Source of the DNA: Planctomycetota bacterium
GTDB lineage: Bacteria > Planctomycetota > UBA8742 > UBA2392
Direction: 5' to 3'
Assembly (NCBI GenBank): GCA_016722065.1
Contig: JADKGX010000001.1
Span: 2,232,001-2,296,000 of the forward strand
DNA length: 64,000 nt
Position numbers and translations under genes: made by a program. Each line of letters opens with the position of its first letter. Position 1 is the stretch's first letter. Of the stretch, positions 40,732 to 50,136 are shown piece after piece. The notes under the pieces are model-generated. The model made no database searches. It was not told the origin of the DNA and saw nothing but the letters and a program-made list of their open reading frames with translations.

Positions 40732-42043
40732 TCCGCACGCTGGTTTTCTGGCCGCCGATGGTCAGGATCAACTCGGCGTCGCCGGGCAGCGGCTTGCGCA
40801 AACGAATCGCGCGCGGCTCGGCATCGACCAGCGGGTTGAACTCGCGGCTGCTGGCGGCCTGGCCGGCACGTTCTTCCATCACCTGGCTGCCCTGGGTCAG
40901 TTGAATCGACCACTCGATGCCCTCCTGGCGCCAGGGTACCGGCTGCTGCCGTCCGTCGTCAAAGAAGGCGCCCCACAGCACGCGGTCGCCTTCCTGCCAG
41001 GCCAGGCAGCGAATGTTGCGAACCCGACCAAAGTAAGCACCCCACGCTTCGGGTGGAGGCGCCAGGTCAACGCGAACCACGGATGCAGCCAATTGCTCGG
41101 CATGGGAGGTGATGTCTGCTCGGGCGGCCTCGGGGCCTTGGACCAGGCCGACAAGGAATGCGCCATCCAGACGGGCGTACAGAATCCGCTGCACAAAGCC
41201 GTCTGACCCGAAGTACTCGCCCAAAAACGCGTCAGCACCGGCCACCTGGGGCCGCGACCCGGCCGAACGCCGATAACCGGCTTTATCCAGACGCGCCTCA
41301 AGGTCCTGTTGCAATGCCCGGACGTCGGCGAACTCGGACAACGACACCTGAAACAGGTGCATGCCGAGCCAGCCTTTGTCGACTTGCCGGTGAAAGCGGG
41401 CGCCTGATCGAGACCAGCCCTTGAGTACGCAGGCATAGCGACCGTCGATCAGCAGTGGCGAGATGCTGCCCGCTTCGGCGCCGGGCAGCACAATCATGTC
41501 GCGCAGCAGTTGCTCTCGGCGATTCAGCAGTTGTGCACCACTGCTGTCAGATTGAAGCTGCAACGCAAAGCTGCGGTTTTCAAGCTTCCAGTCCACTACC
41601 AGTGCCGACGCCCCGCTGGCCAAAACCAGCGCTGTGGATTTTGCCGGCAGGTCACGGCCAAGCACGCGCGGCAGGATGGTGTAGTCCACAGTGCCCTGAA
41701 GCTTGGCGCCACGGGCCTCCAGCAGATTCAGCAGCAACTTGCCGCCGCCGGGGCCACATTCAAAAAGCGAAGCTGTAACGGGTGCCGAGCCTGGGGCCTC
41801 CCCTGCCAGCAGTCGTGGAAAGTTTTCGGGCACCAGCGGGGCAGGAACCAGCTTGATGCCGATGGCGCAATCCTCCAGCCAGCAGACATCGCCCTGCAGT
41901 TGCCCCGGCGCGGCCAGCGCGGATTGCTCCAGCCTGGTTTGCAGTACCTCGGATGCGCTCAAGTGTCGCCCGCCCGGCAACAGGGCATAGGCCGCGGCCA
42001 GCGCGACAACGAGAAGTGCCGCGGCAGCAAATGCCCGTCGCAT
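40718..42043 (-). CDS. Envelope protein with N-terminal membrane anchor, unknown
   Basis: A 441-residue protein from ATG at 42043 (MRRAFAAAALLVVALAAAYALLPGG): an uncleaved-looking helix or signal peptide, then an extracytoplasmic domain. Visible segments: TVDYTILPRVLGRDLPAKSTALVLASGASALVVDWKLENRSFAL near 140, a single central WSRSGARFHRQVDKGWLGMHLFQVSLSEFADV near 235, and a final beta-rich part (AELILTIGGQKTSVRINLK). Not recognised as a known family. The next gene on the strand encodes another anchored envelope protein and ends 75 bases upstream, so the two may be expressed together. Confidence 0.65.
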   Translation of the reverse strand: MRRAFAAAALLVVALAAAYALLPGGRHLSASEVLQTRLEQSALAAPGQLQGDVCWLEDCAIGIKLVPAPLVPENFPRLLAGEAPGSAPVTASLFECGPGGGKLLLNLLEARGAKLQGTVDYTILPRVLGRDLPAKSTALVLASGASALVVDWKLENRSFALQLQSDSSGAQLLNRREQLLRDMIVLPGAEAGSISPLLIDGRYACVLKGWSRSGARFHRQVDKGWLGMHLFQVSLSEFADVRALQQDLEARLDKAGYRRSAGSRPQVAGADAFLGEYFGSDGFVQRILYARLDGAFLVGLVQGPEAARADITSHAEQLAASVVRVDLAPPPEAWGAYFGRVRNIRCLAWQEGDRVLWGAFFDDGRQQPVPWRQEGIEWSIQLTQGSQVMEERAGQAASSREFNPLVDAEPRAIRLRKPLPGDAELILTIGGQKTSVRINLK

Positions 42044-42118
42044 GGTTCGGCCTTTTGGCTGGCAGGGGTTGGTGATTATCGGGCCGGCGTGTCCGCTTGC
42101 CAATGGGCTTGCCCGTGT

Positions 42119-44305
42119 TCATGGCGAAGTTTGCAGAATCTCGATGCTCTCGTAGCTGACATTGGCGTCGAGTTGGCCAGGAATGTAGCGGTCATTCAGC
42201 CACTTCAGGCGCAAGGTGCGTTCGCCCATTTGCGAGCCAAGTTGCAGCAGTACAAAGCGCGAAACCTGGGCGTCGCTGGGAATGTTCAAGGTGGCTACTT
42301 TCTGGCCATCGAGTGAAACTTCGACCTCGAAAAGATACTCGTTGTCCAGCGGCAGTGTGCCGTAGCTGTGGTTCTTGACGCCAAGTTCCAGCGCAAAGGT
42401 TGTTAGGGTTTCACCAAGGTTGAACGTGTAGTCCACCCAGTGGTCGTCATCGAGCGACCACAAACAGGGCGTTTCGCCCTCCGTGTGCCAGCCTTCGGGC
42501 CACGAAGCCGCGTCATAATCCCGCGGCCTCCGCGACAGAGGCAACCCGGGCTCGAGCGCAATCGATTGGTCAGGCTCGCCAAACGTGATTGCCAGCGGCT
42601 TCAGGCCCGGTGCCTGCACTGTCAGTGTCAACACCGGCTTGTCCCATTCAAAGGCGTAGACGCCGTTGACGGCTGTTGCGCGAAAGCCTGTCGGTGGGCC
42701 ACCCAGTTGATTCAGGCTGAACCACAGAGCCATCACGGCCTGGCCGTTATCGGCGCGGGTGATCGTCAGGTTGACGCGCGGCTTGTGGTATTCGAACTTG
42801 AGCACAAGTTCGATACTTGTGGTCGCCACCTGGCCACTGTCAGCGGCGATGAAATCTCCATGTTCAGCGCGCAGAACCACCTTCAGGTCGCGCAGGCCGG
42901 GAAACAGAAAGTAGCCCGCCATGTCACTGAAGGCCACTCGCGGGTCGCCATCGCCACTTAGTGTCACCGTGGCCCCGGCTACGGGCCGGTCGTCCGGGTC
43001 GATTACGCGGCCTGTCAGGGCGATGTAGCCGTCGTTGGCGAACACCAGGGGCGCAAAGGGCGAGCCTATATCGGGCTTGGCGCTTGCGTCGGGTTCGGTG
43101 CTGGTTGGCGCTTCCGGTTTGCGGGCGGCTCGCTGGGTCTGTACCGGGGCGCCGTTTTCCAGCAGTGTCACAAAGGGTGGTTCGGCCAGAATGTCCCAGG
43201 TGCCTGGCAGCTTTGCACCACTGGCACCCACCTGCACCTTGTTGAAGCAGGTAAACACTTTGGCCGCGCGCTTGGACTCCCAGCGTCTGGGGTCAATCCG
43301 TCCGGTCGCTACAACAGCAAGCCCGGTGCGCGCGGCGGTTACCATCACGTCAAGCGCAAAGGGTTCCTCGGGTGCCCAGAACACGCCGATCTCGTTGGCC
43401 TCGCCAATGCGCAGATCGGGCACAATCAGTGCGTCAACCAGGCGCAGGTTTTCCGCCTCCACGCACAAGGCAAGTTTGGCATAGCCCGTGGGCCACCTGG
43501 CGGGTACGGGCAAGTCGCAGGCAAAGAATCCCTGGGCGTCGCTGACGGCTTCCATGACGACTGGCAAAATCGCGCCGCCAAGCTGGCCGGTCGCGGGAAA
43601 AAACGTAAGCAGCCGCACGCTGGCACTTGCAATGCCCTGCTGTGCCAGTCGCGCCATCAGTTTGCCGCGAACCGGCGTTTTGACCATCGCGGGCGGTGTG
43701 TAGCCCTCGCGGGCCCAGTATTCAGCCCAGATTTCTGGCTCCGCCAGTCGGGCCATGTCCAGGGGCAGCAGTTCACTCTCGGTGTTGCTGGTGACTTTGG
43801 GAATGCCTTCTTGGCTTGGCAACTTTGCCCCACCGGCGTAGCGCGCACGTTCCGCCCGTTCACGCGGCGTCGGCACCCGCGCGGGTGTAGGCAAGGTTGG
43901 GGTCGCTGGCGCGGACCCGGCTTGCCCGTTCGACCCTTGGGACTGCCCGGATGCGTCCTGGTTCTGGCGCTTGCGGTCTTGAACATTCGGCCTACGGGGG
44001 TCTTGCGGCACGGCGTCGCCCGTCGTGGTGGTTTTGCTGCCGCTCTTGCCAGGACGATCTGGGCGAATGATGTCGGCCCGTGGGTTGTCTGTGTCAGCGT
44101 GTGCCGCCGCTTGGGTCGCGACCGCTGGCGCGGTACTGTCTTCTGCACCTGAATCTGAGCCCGACTGGGCGACTACGGCCCCTTCTGCATCGCCGACAGG
44201 GGCGTCAACGCGCACGCGCGGTGTGTCGGTGGTCAACGCCCAGCCCAAGGCGCCCAAAGCAAGGGCTGACAGCACAAACAGAATCAATACACCCCGCCGG
44301 TTCAT
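42119..44305 (-). CDS. Large membrane-anchored protein with carboxypeptidase-regulatory-like beta domains
   Basis: A 728-residue protein from ATG at 44305 (MNRRGVLILFVLSALALGALGWALT). The N-terminal helix is followed by a disordered Ser/Thr/Pro/Gln-rich region (residues 35-150). Beta domains follow, including a clear carboxypeptidase-D regulatory-like module near residue 445 (ALTGRVIDPDDRPVAGATVTLSGDGDPRVAFSDMAGYFLFPGL). The C-terminal 160 residues (WSLDDDHWVDYTFNLGETLTTFALELGVKNHSYGTL) resemble a ligand-binding beta-sandwich. It shares overall design with the 1057-residue protein at 50.96-54.13 kb. Probably displayed on the cell surface. Function unknown. Confidence 0.72.
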   Translation of the reverse strand: MNRRGVLILFVLSALALGALGWALTTDTPRVRVDAPVGDAEGAVVAQSGSDSGAEDSTAPAVATQAAAHADTDNPRADIIRPDRPGKSGSKTTTTGDAVPQDPRRPNVQDRKRQNQDASGQSQGSNGQAGSAPATPTLPTPARVPTPRERAERARYAGGAKLPSQEGIPKVTSNTESELLPLDMARLAEPEIWAEYWAREGYTPPAMVKTPVRGKLMARLAQQGIASASVRLLTFFPATGQLGGAILPVVMEAVSDAQGFFACDLPVPARWPTGYAKLALCVEAENLRLVDALIVPDLRIGEANEIGVFWAPEEPFALDVMVTAARTGLAVVATGRIDPRRWESKRAAKVFTCFNKVQVGASGAKLPGTWDILAEPPFVTLLENGAPVQTQRAARKPEAPTSTEPDASAKPDIGSPFAPLVFANDGYIALTGRVIDPDDRPVAGATVTLSGDGDPRVAFSDMAGYFLFPGLRDLKVVLRAEHGDFIAADSGQVATTSIELVLKFEYHKPRVNLTITRADNGQAVMALWFSLNQLGGPPTGFRATAVNGVYAFEWDKPVLTLTVQAPGLKPLAITFGEPDQSIALEPGLPLSRRPRDYDAASWPEGWHTEGETPCLWSLDDDHWVDYTFNLGETLTTFALELGVKNHSYGTLPLDNEYLFEVEVSLDGQKVATLNIPSDAQVSRFVLLQLGSQMGERTLRLKWLNDRYIPGQLDANVSYESIEILQTSP

Positions 44306-44352
44306 AGGGGCATTGTCAGCTTGGGGCCGGTCAAAGGCAAACACAACCGTGG

Positions 44353-45030
44353 CTAAACCGCTGGCACGGGCACAACGTCTGCAAACGTGAAACCGTCCCG
44401 CGTGATGATTTCACCAACCTTGATTTTCAGCGAGGCCTGAAACATCGGGCCGGCGTACACAAACGAATGAAACTCGCCGCGTTCGCCGCAGGGGTCGCAG
44501 CTTGCGGGCAGCTCGGCCAGCAGACTGGCATCAAATTGGCGGCCAACAAACCTGGCATCAATCTGCTTGGGGTCGACACAGGTCAGCACGGCGCGCAGTC
44601 CGCCCGCGATCATTTCTTGTGCCAGTGCCGCCGTTGGCTTGCCCCATAACGGAAAGATCGGCTCCAGCCCGGTGGGCTTCAACTTCTCGACCCGATACTT
44701 GCGCACGTCTTCCAGAAACAGGTCACCAAAGGCCATCTGCGTCACGCCGATGGCTTTGGCCCTCGCACAGGCTTCGGTCATGCGTTGCTCATAGATCTCG
44801 TTGCTGCATGGCCATGGCAAGTCAACTTCCAGCAGCGGCAAACCGGCCGCATTGGCCTGCGCGCGCAGCAGTTGGCGGCGCACGGCGTGCATCGCCACAC
44901 GGTCGTGGGTGCTGTTGAGGGTTGTCAGCAGACCTGTCACGTTGGCGCCTTGCTGGCGCAGCGTGTGCAATGTCCAGGCCGAGTCCTTGCCACTGCTCCA
45001 GCTCAGCATCACGTTGGCGGGCTTACCCAT
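44353..45030 (-). CDS. Diphthine-ammonia-ligase-like ATP pyrophosphatase
   Basis: A 225-residue cytoplasmic protein from ATG at 45030 (MGKPANVMLSWSSGKDSAWTLH). The SSGKDS motif is the PP-loop of adenine nucleotide alpha-hydrolase ATP pyrophosphatases. LLTTLNSTHDRVAMHAVRRQLLRAQANAAGLPLLEVDLP and MAFGDLFLEDVRKYRVEKLKPTGLEPIFPLWGKPT match the MJ0570/diphthine ligase family. CDPCGERGEFHSFVYAGPMF near the end is the family's CxxCGExGE signature. Eukaryotic members amidate diphthine on elongation factor 2; bacteria lack diphthamide, so the real substrate here is unknown. Divergent from the secreted protein gene at 45094, with 63 bases between. Confidence 0.9.
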   Translation of the reverse strand: MGKPANVMLSWSSGKDSAWTLHTLRQQGANVTGLLTTLNSTHDRVAMHAVRRQLLRAQANAAGLPLLEVDLPWPCSNEIYEQRMTEACARAKAIGVTQMAFGDLFLEDVRKYRVEKLKPTGLEPIFPLWGKPTAALAQEMIAGGLRAVLTCVDPKQIDARFVGRQFDASLLAELPASCDPCGERGEFHSFVYAGPMFQASLKIKVGEIITRDGFTFADVVPVPAV

Positions 45031-45093
45031 TGTGGTCGGCTTTGTAACCCGCCGGGCCGCTTTGGGAAGTACGATATTGGGCGGAGGTGTCTT

Positions 45094-46302
45094 ATGTGGG
45101 ATCGCAGCTTCCGTTGGCAAAGGCTGGCGCGCATTGGTGCCGGATGTGCAGCCTTTGCCGCAGTTGGCTTTGGCGTGTTGGCGTTTGCCCAGACGCCAGC
45201 TGCGGCCCGCGCCGCTGATGGCGTGGCCGAGATTCGCCGTGAAACCAGCAGCGACAACCCGGCCCGGGTCAGTGTGACCCTGCCCGTCAGCCTTGGCGCA
45301 CGCCGGGGCGGGCTGGTCTACCGTGAAAGCGCTGATGGCTCCGGCGAGATCGTCGGGCGCGTGATTGACGTGTCAGAGCCCGCAGGTCCAAGCCAGCAGG
45401 TCGTATTGTTGTTGACGCCAAGTGCCGCAGGCCTGATGGACCATGGCGGCAAAGTGCGTGGCGCGGCGCCGACACTCAGCGTTGAGCACGCCTTTCGGTT
45501 GCTGATATCACCGGACATTCCGCGCGACGAAGCCACCCGCGCCCGCGACGCGCTGTGGCCTGCCGTGGAAAAAAGCGTGCTGCCCGGCCTGAAAGAACGG
45601 CTGACGACCGAGTTGACGACCAGCATGGACAATCTTTCGCCTGAAGACGCCGAATTGCTCAACGCCACAATCAGTGACCTGCGCACCGAAATGGGCCCGC
45701 TGGAGGAACAGTTGCTGAACAAGCTGGCCAACCGCGCCTGGGAAGTGATTGGCGTCAGTGGCGTGGCCGAAGGCGTGCTGCGCAAGGCCAGCGACAGCGC
45801 CGGCAACACGTACGATGACGTCAAAGGCTGGGTCAAAGGCTGGTTCGGAAAAAAAGAAGAGACACCCAGAAGTGACCGTGACTTCCTGACTGAGGAAAAA
45901 GCAACCGCGCTGCGCATTGCGCTGGAACAAGAAGTGGAACAATTCCTCAAGGACAACGACAAGGAAATCAAGACCGCCTTCAACAAGGTTCTGAATGACC
46001 GGCGCAAGACGTTCATTGAGAAGTTCGAAACCAAATGGGGCCCCAAGCTTTACGAAAAGGCGATTGTCCCCAGCTGGTTCGAGGGCGAAAACGCCGTGAT
46101 TGAAGCTGCTGAAAAATACGCCAACGATTTTGCCCGTCGCCGCCTGCTGACCGGCAAGGGCGGCCCCAGGCTGCTTCTGGCCTACGCCCTGCGCACCAGC
46201 CTGGAGATTACGCACGACCCGTTGCTGGTGGTCGCACCAGGCACCAGTGGCACGGTTGAGTTTGAATGGATCATGACGCGCCTGGAGAAGGACTCGCGTT
46301 GA
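45094..46302 (+). CDS. Exported helical protein linked to an ABC transporter
   Basis: A 402-residue protein from ATG 45094, set by GGAGG upstream. Residues 1-40 include a signal segment (GCAAFAAVGFGVLAFAQTPAAARA). Residues 45-125 form a beta domain (ARVSVTLPVSLGARRGGLVYRESADGSGEIVGRVIDVSE). Residues 150-390 are mostly charged helix (EQLLNKLANRAWEVIG, TEEKATALRIALEQEVEQFLKDNDKEIKTAFNKVLNDRRKTFIEKFE). The layout, a beta domain followed by long helices, is reminiscent of MlaD/MCE-type substrate-binding partners, but no clear MCE motif is visible. Its TGA overlaps the TTG start of the ABC/MlaE fusion, so both proteins likely form one complex. Confidence 0.7.
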   Translation: MWDRSFRWQRLARIGAGCAAFAAVGFGVLAFAQTPAAARAADGVAEIRRETSSDNPARVSVTLPVSLGARRGGLVYRESADGSGEIVGRVIDVSEPAGPSQQVVLLLTPSAAGLMDHGGKVRGAAPTLSVEHAFRLLISPDIPRDEATRARDALWPAVEKSVLPGLKERLTTELTTSMDNLSPEDAELLNATISDLRTEMGPLEEQLLNKLANRAWEVIGVSGVAEGVLRKASDSAGNTYDDVKGWVKGWFGKKEETPRSDRDFLTEEKATALRIALEQEVEQFLKDNDKEIKTAFNKVLNDRRKTFIEKFETKWGPKLYEKAIVPSWFEGENAVIEAAEKYANDFARRRLLTGKGGPRLLLAYALRTSLEITHDPLLVVAPGTSGTVEFEWIMTRLEKDSR

Positions 46303-47984
46303 CCGCTTCCACCGGCCAAGGCACTGAATCAAAGCCATCGATGGCGCAAGCCGCGCCCGAGGGGGCGCCCGTGAACCTGCCCGGTTCACGCAGCGGGCCG
46401 GAGCTGGTGCTGGAATCGCTGGAAGTGCGCCTGGGTCGTGATGTGCTGCGGCTTACTGCGCCTTTGGTTCTTCGCGCCGGGCGTCTGTACGTGCTGTGGG
46501 GGCCTTCAGGCAGCGGAAAATCCAGTTTCGTTCGCGCGCTGTTGGGGCTTGGCGAACTCGCGTCTCCGCGTGTCCGCGTGCGCGGCGAAGCGATGCTGGT
46601 CGACGCCGCCGGAGTTGAGCACGACTTGTGGAAGGGCGAAAGTTACGACCCCGGTGCGCGCGGCCAGATTGCCTATCTGCCTCAGGCAGAGAAACTGGGT
46701 TTTGTCGATGGTCTGGACACGCTGGAAAACCTGCGCCTGTTTTCGCGGCTGTCACGCAAGGATGCCCGCGTACATGCCGACCGGCTGGCCGCACGCTTTC
46801 ACCTGATGGGCCTGCCCCCGGTCGTGGCGCGGGCCTCCGGTGGCGAGCGCATGCGCCTGAGTGCGGTCCGGGGTTTGATGCCGCGCCACATCGACGGCCA
46901 GCCGCCGGCGTTGATCATTGCCGACGAGCCAACCAGCGGCCTGGACGCGATTGCTGCACGCTCCCTGGCCCGCGAGTTGATCGAACTTGCAGCCCGGGGC
47001 GATTCTGTGGTTTTGGTGATCACGCACGATCCGCAGGTGTTCACGGGCCAGGAATTGACGGAGACCGACCGCGCTGCCCACGCACGCACGGTGCGAGTTC
47101 TGGAATGCGAACCAACAGGTGGGCGCGCACCCATGGTGGCGGAACCCGGCAAACTGAAGCTGGAGTCGGGCCCGCCGGTGAACGCCTTGGTGGCAGGGCT
47201 GCAAGTGCGTGCAGCTGAGATGCTGAATCTCCTGGGCGGCGCCGTCTTGAGCCCGCTGGCGTTCCTGTGGGGCCTCTTGATGCTGCGGCCCCGCCTTGCG
47301 CTGCGGCGCATTGTGGCCGATGGTTTGAACCCCGCGACCCACCTGTTTGCCTGGCTGGGCTCGCTGCTGGTGGGCGGAACCGTGGCTTACTTTATCTTCG
47401 TGCAGATGCCGCGGCCGGAACTGGTGGAGCCGCTGCTGCTGCAGGAGATTCTGCAGGCCACGGGACACACCCTGGTGCGCGTTGTGTTGCCACTGGGGGC
47501 TGCAGGATTCATTGCTGGCAAACTTGGCGCGGCCCAGGCAGCGCGATTGTCATCGGGTGTGCGTGCCGGCTTGCTGGAAACACTGGCACTGGCGCGCTGG
47601 CCCGCGGAGGGTTTCGGGTTGGCCCCGGCGGTGATTTCGCAAGTGCTGGCCGTGGCGCTGGCTACGTTCCTGGCGCTGGTTTCGGGTGTTACCCTGGCCT
47701 GCCTGATTTACGTGGCCGGACATGAAGGAGCGTCACTTGGCCTGGCGCTGGATCTGATGACCGATGGGCTGCGCACCGCCCCGCACTGGCGCGAGTTTCT
47801 GGTCGCCAAAGTGTTGCTTTCCGGCTTTCTGGGCGGCGCCATGGCGGCGCTGTTCGGGCTCTCGCCGGCAATCAGCGAAGAAGACGTGGCGCTTGCGGTG
47901 CGCCGCACGCTGCTGTGGGGGGTGCTGGCCGTGATTGCAGCCCAGTGCGGGCTGGTGGTCTGGGAATTTGCATTGCAGCGTTGA
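46299..47984 (+). CDS. ABC ATPase fused to an MlaE-like permease
   Basis: A 561-residue fusion, probably starting at TTG 46299, which overlaps the upstream stop and has AAGGA at good spacing; an ATG at 46341 is an alternative. Residues 35-265 form an ABC ATPase: Walker A WGPSGSGKSSFVRALLGLG, Q-loop AYLPQAEK, signature ASGGERMRLSAVRG, Walker B ALIIADEPTSGLD, H-loop VITHD. Residues 310-561 are about six membrane helices resembling MlaE. Among them is the coupling-helix region AGFIAGKLGAAQAARLSSGVRAGLLETLALARWPAEGFGLAPAVISQVLAV. Mla systems move phospholipids between membranes. MlaE and MlaF are normally separate proteins. Confidence 0.78.
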   Translation: MTASTGQGTESKPSMAQAAPEGAPVNLPGSRSGPELVLESLEVRLGRDVLRLTAPLVLRAGRLYVLWGPSGSGKSSFVRALLGLGELASPRVRVRGEAMLVDAAGVEHDLWKGESYDPGARGQIAYLPQAEKLGFVDGLDTLENLRLFSRLSRKDARVHADRLAARFHLMGLPPVVARASGGERMRLSAVRGLMPRHIDGQPPALIIADEPTSGLDAIAARSLARELIELAARGDSVVLVITHDPQVFTGQELTETDRAAHARTVRVLECEPTGGRAPMVAEPGKLKLESGPPVNALVAGLQVRAAEMLNLLGGAVLSPLAFLWGLLMLRPRLALRRIVADGLNPATHLFAWLGSLLVGGTVAYFIFVQMPRPELVEPLLLQEILQATGHTLVRVVLPLGAAGFIAGKLGAAQAARLSSGVRAGLLETLALARWPAEGFGLAPAVISQVLAVALATFLALVSGVTLACLIYVAGHEGASLGLALDLMTDGLRTAPHWREFLVAKVLLSGFLGGAMAALFGLSPAISEEDVALAVRRTLLWGVLAVIAAQCGLVVWEFALQR

Positions 47985-48043
47985 TCGACAACGGGCCCAA
48001 AAGTTTCCCGCGGCGCGGCGATTCAGCGCATGCGGCAACAGGC

Positions 48044-48262
48044 CTAAAACTCGCCGTCGAACAGTGGAATGGTGTTTTCGAAGTCGCTGATCGTTTTTTC
48101 GCCGACCAGCTTGCGGGCTTCAATGTATTGCCCGGTTTCTATGTCCAGCAGCTTGGCTGTCAGGGGGAGCATGCCGGCGCGAATGCCATTGAGAATGCTG
48201 CTTTCCTTGAAGGGGCCTTTGAGCTCGCCCTTTACCAGCACTTTGAATCCCTTGGACCCCAT
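48044..48262 (-). CDS. Small GYF-like domain protein
   Basis: A 72-residue soluble protein, GAGG ahead of ATG 48262 (MGSKGFKVLVKGELKGPFKE). The pattern KVLVKGELKGPFKESSILNGIRAGMLPLTAKLLDIETGQYIEARKL resembles the GYF_2 (DUF4339) module (beta strand, GPF/GPY, helix, G.L..ta.v...g...w..a..l), but is short and without the Trp. Probably a protein-binding adaptor. Divergent from the DUF4261 gene. Confidence 0.6.
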   Translation of the reverse strand: MGSKGFKVLVKGELKGPFKESSILNGIRAGMLPLTAKLLDIETGQYIEARKLVGEKTISDFENTIPLFDGEF

Positions 48263-48381
48263 GGCAGTTTACCTCGCTGTGTGAGTCAGTGTAACTTTTC
48301 GCATGTCGTGCTGTCTTGGGTTTCTGCAGGCATTGGCCGTGGCGGGCCCGAGGGTTGCCGCCGACCTTGCGCCCATCCATC

Positions 48382-49296
48382 ATGCCCGCCATGGGGTTCT
48401 TTGACCGCATCTTTGGCCGCAAGAGCCGCACGGCGCGACGCTGGCCAGCCGATGCGGGCCAGGGTACGGACAACCCCGGCCTTGTCGTGCTATTGGATGC
48501 ACCCCCGGTACTCGATGCGGCAGCGGCAGGCCGCGCCTTGAACAGCATTGAGCCCTGCCGGGGCGACCCCAAGTTCACCTCACGGCTGATTGACGAAGAC
48601 GGTCCATCGGAACGCCAGGTCGTGTACGGGACTTTCCAGTTTGATGGCCACGTGGTTGATGTGATCGGCCTGGATAGCCCTGTTCCGGCCGCAATTCTTG
48701 AAAAAACCGTCGGCGCTTCGCATTGGACCGGTGCTGGCCGCGAAGCCATGGAAAAGCACAGCGCGCACTATGTGCTGATCCACCAGGGCGGCGGGCCTTC
48801 CACGCTGGAACGCATGATCGCGCTGTACAAACTTGCAGCTGCGCTGGGGGGCGCCCACCTGGCGGGCGTGCTGCACGAGGCCGCGTGGTCCTGCGCCCCG
48901 GCTGCGGTAGTGCGCGAGTTTGAGAACCCCGAGTTCCTGCGTGCCTGCCGCGACCAGGTTCCGCCAATTCTGTTTACGGGGTTCCTGAAGTTCCTGGCCG
49001 ATGACGGCACCTGGTTTGCGACCAAGGGCCATCATGTGTTCGGAGTGCCTGACTTCGTGCTGCTGGGGACAGAGGCCGACAAACCCAGCGACGTGCTGGA
49101 TTTGTTCATGAACGTGTTTCTGTACGTGATCACCGCCGACCGAGAATTGCAGCCGGGCCACACCATGCAGATTGCCGAAGAGATCTTCCTGCGTTTTGGG
49201 GAGGTGCCGGCAGGCCACATTCACCGTGCGGCACTGATGGGTGCGGGCCGCACCCTGCTGATTACGCGGATTCGAAAGGAAGATATTCCGGGCTGA
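48382..49296 (+). CDS. DUF4261-domain protein
   Basis: A 304-residue soluble protein; ATG at 48382 (MPAMGFFDRIFG) or 48391. Residues 1-30 are basic (FFDRIFGRKSRTARRW). The rest shows the DUF4261 layout: VVLLDAPPVLDA near 38, GTFQFDGHVVDVIGLDSPVPAAILEKTVG near 90, SAHYVLIHQGGGPSTLERMIALYKLAAAL near 130, and PDFVLLGTEADKPSDVLDLFMNVFLYVI near 235. Biochemical role of the family unknown. It lies next to a GYF-like gene and upstream of a DUF1579 gene on the same strand. Confidence 0.72.
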   Translation: MPAMGFFDRIFGRKSRTARRWPADAGQGTDNPGLVVLLDAPPVLDAAAAGRALNSIEPCRGDPKFTSRLIDEDGPSERQVVYGTFQFDGHVVDVIGLDSPVPAAILEKTVGASHWTGAGREAMEKHSAHYVLIHQGGGPSTLERMIALYKLAAALGGAHLAGVLHEAAWSCAPAAVVREFENPEFLRACRDQVPPILFTGFLKFLADDGTWFATKGHHVFGVPDFVLLGTEADKPSDVLDLFMNVFLYVITADRELQPGHTMQIAEEIFLRFGEVPAGHIHRAALMGAGRTLLITRIRKEDIPG

Positions 49297-49378
49297 CGGT
49301 TGTCGACCTTCCATGCCGCCTGCGTGTTGTACGTGCAACTCCTATCTGGCACACTACCTGGCCCGAAAAGGAGAAACC

Positions 49379-49969
49379 ATGAATTCGAAAATTCGCACCG
49401 CGGTCCTGGCCCTGCTTGCCCTTGCTGTTGTTGGCATTCTGCCCGCTTCATCACAGGAAAAGGGTGGAGAACCGCCAAGTCTGCTGACAGACCAGCACAA
49501 GGCCATGGCGGCCTGGGCCGGAGACTTCGAAACCACCGGCAAGATGTGGATGGAACCCGGTGCCGACGCGGTGGAGTTCAAAAGCAGCGCCAAGCGCGTT
49601 TCCAGTTTCGGCGGCTTGTTTGTCCGCGAGACCTACGAAGTGAAAGATGGTCCGTTTCCTCACCAGGGTGAAATCACCTGGGGCTACAGCCCGACGACCA
49701 AGAAGGTGCAGTTCATGCATGTGGTGTCGGTGGATCCGACCCTGCGGATCTTCGAGGGGGAATGGGACGGCAAGTCCAAGAAGATTGAAATCAAGTGCAC
49801 TTACAAGATGAGTTGGGAAGGCAAAGACATCACGGCGCACCAGCGCAACGAGCTGGAGGTAGAGAGCGCAGACAAGCAGACACTTACCGTGTTCACGCGC
49901 TATGAGGGTATTGAAGGCGCAGTGGACGAGATCAAGGAAGCGGAGATCAATTACACCCGCAAGAAGTAG
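49379..49969 (+). CDS. Exported DUF1579-like protein
   Basis: A 196-residue protein, GGAG ahead of ATG 49379, with signal peptide MNSKIRTAVLALLALAVVGILPASSQ. The mature part matches DUF1579: AAWAGDFETTGKMWMEPGADAVEFKSSAKRV near 45, FGGLFVRETYEV, and GYSPTTKKVQFMHVVSVD. A single lipocalin-like beta barrel is likely, exported to the periplasm or beyond. Function unknown. A terminator follows. Confidence 0.82.
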   Translation: MNSKIRTAVLALLALAVVGILPASSQEKGGEPPSLLTDQHKAMAAWAGDFETTGKMWMEPGADAVEFKSSAKRVSSFGGLFVRETYEVKDGPFPHQGEITWGYSPTTKKVQFMHVVSVDPTLRIFEGEWDGKSKKIEIKCTYKMSWEGKDITAHQRNELEVESADKQTLTVFTRYEGIEGAVDEIKEAEINYTRKK

Positions 49970-49994
49970 CAGATTGCAGGCTGCGAAACCAAAC

Positions 49995-50024
49995 GGGCCC
50001 CGGAAAACCGGGGCCTGTCTTGTT
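49995..50024 (+). terminator. Intrinsic terminator after the DUF1579 gene
   Basis: GGCCCCGG-AAAA-CCGGGGCC (49996-50015) followed by TGTCTTGTT, 26 bases after the DUF1579 stop. Confidence 0.85.
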
Positions 50025-50136
50025 GGCGGGCCAGGTCTGGTGAGGTTTGTCAGCCGGGATGCACAGATCGGCGCCGGAAATTTTGCAGCACATGGGTGCG
50101 GGCGCGGCCCTACACTGGCGGGGCAAGGAGGATCCC

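Noticed and set aside
44785..45093. Upstream extension of the exported protein gene at 45094
   Set aside because: It overlaps the pyrophosphatase gene on the other strand; the signal peptide and GGAGG point to the start at 45094.
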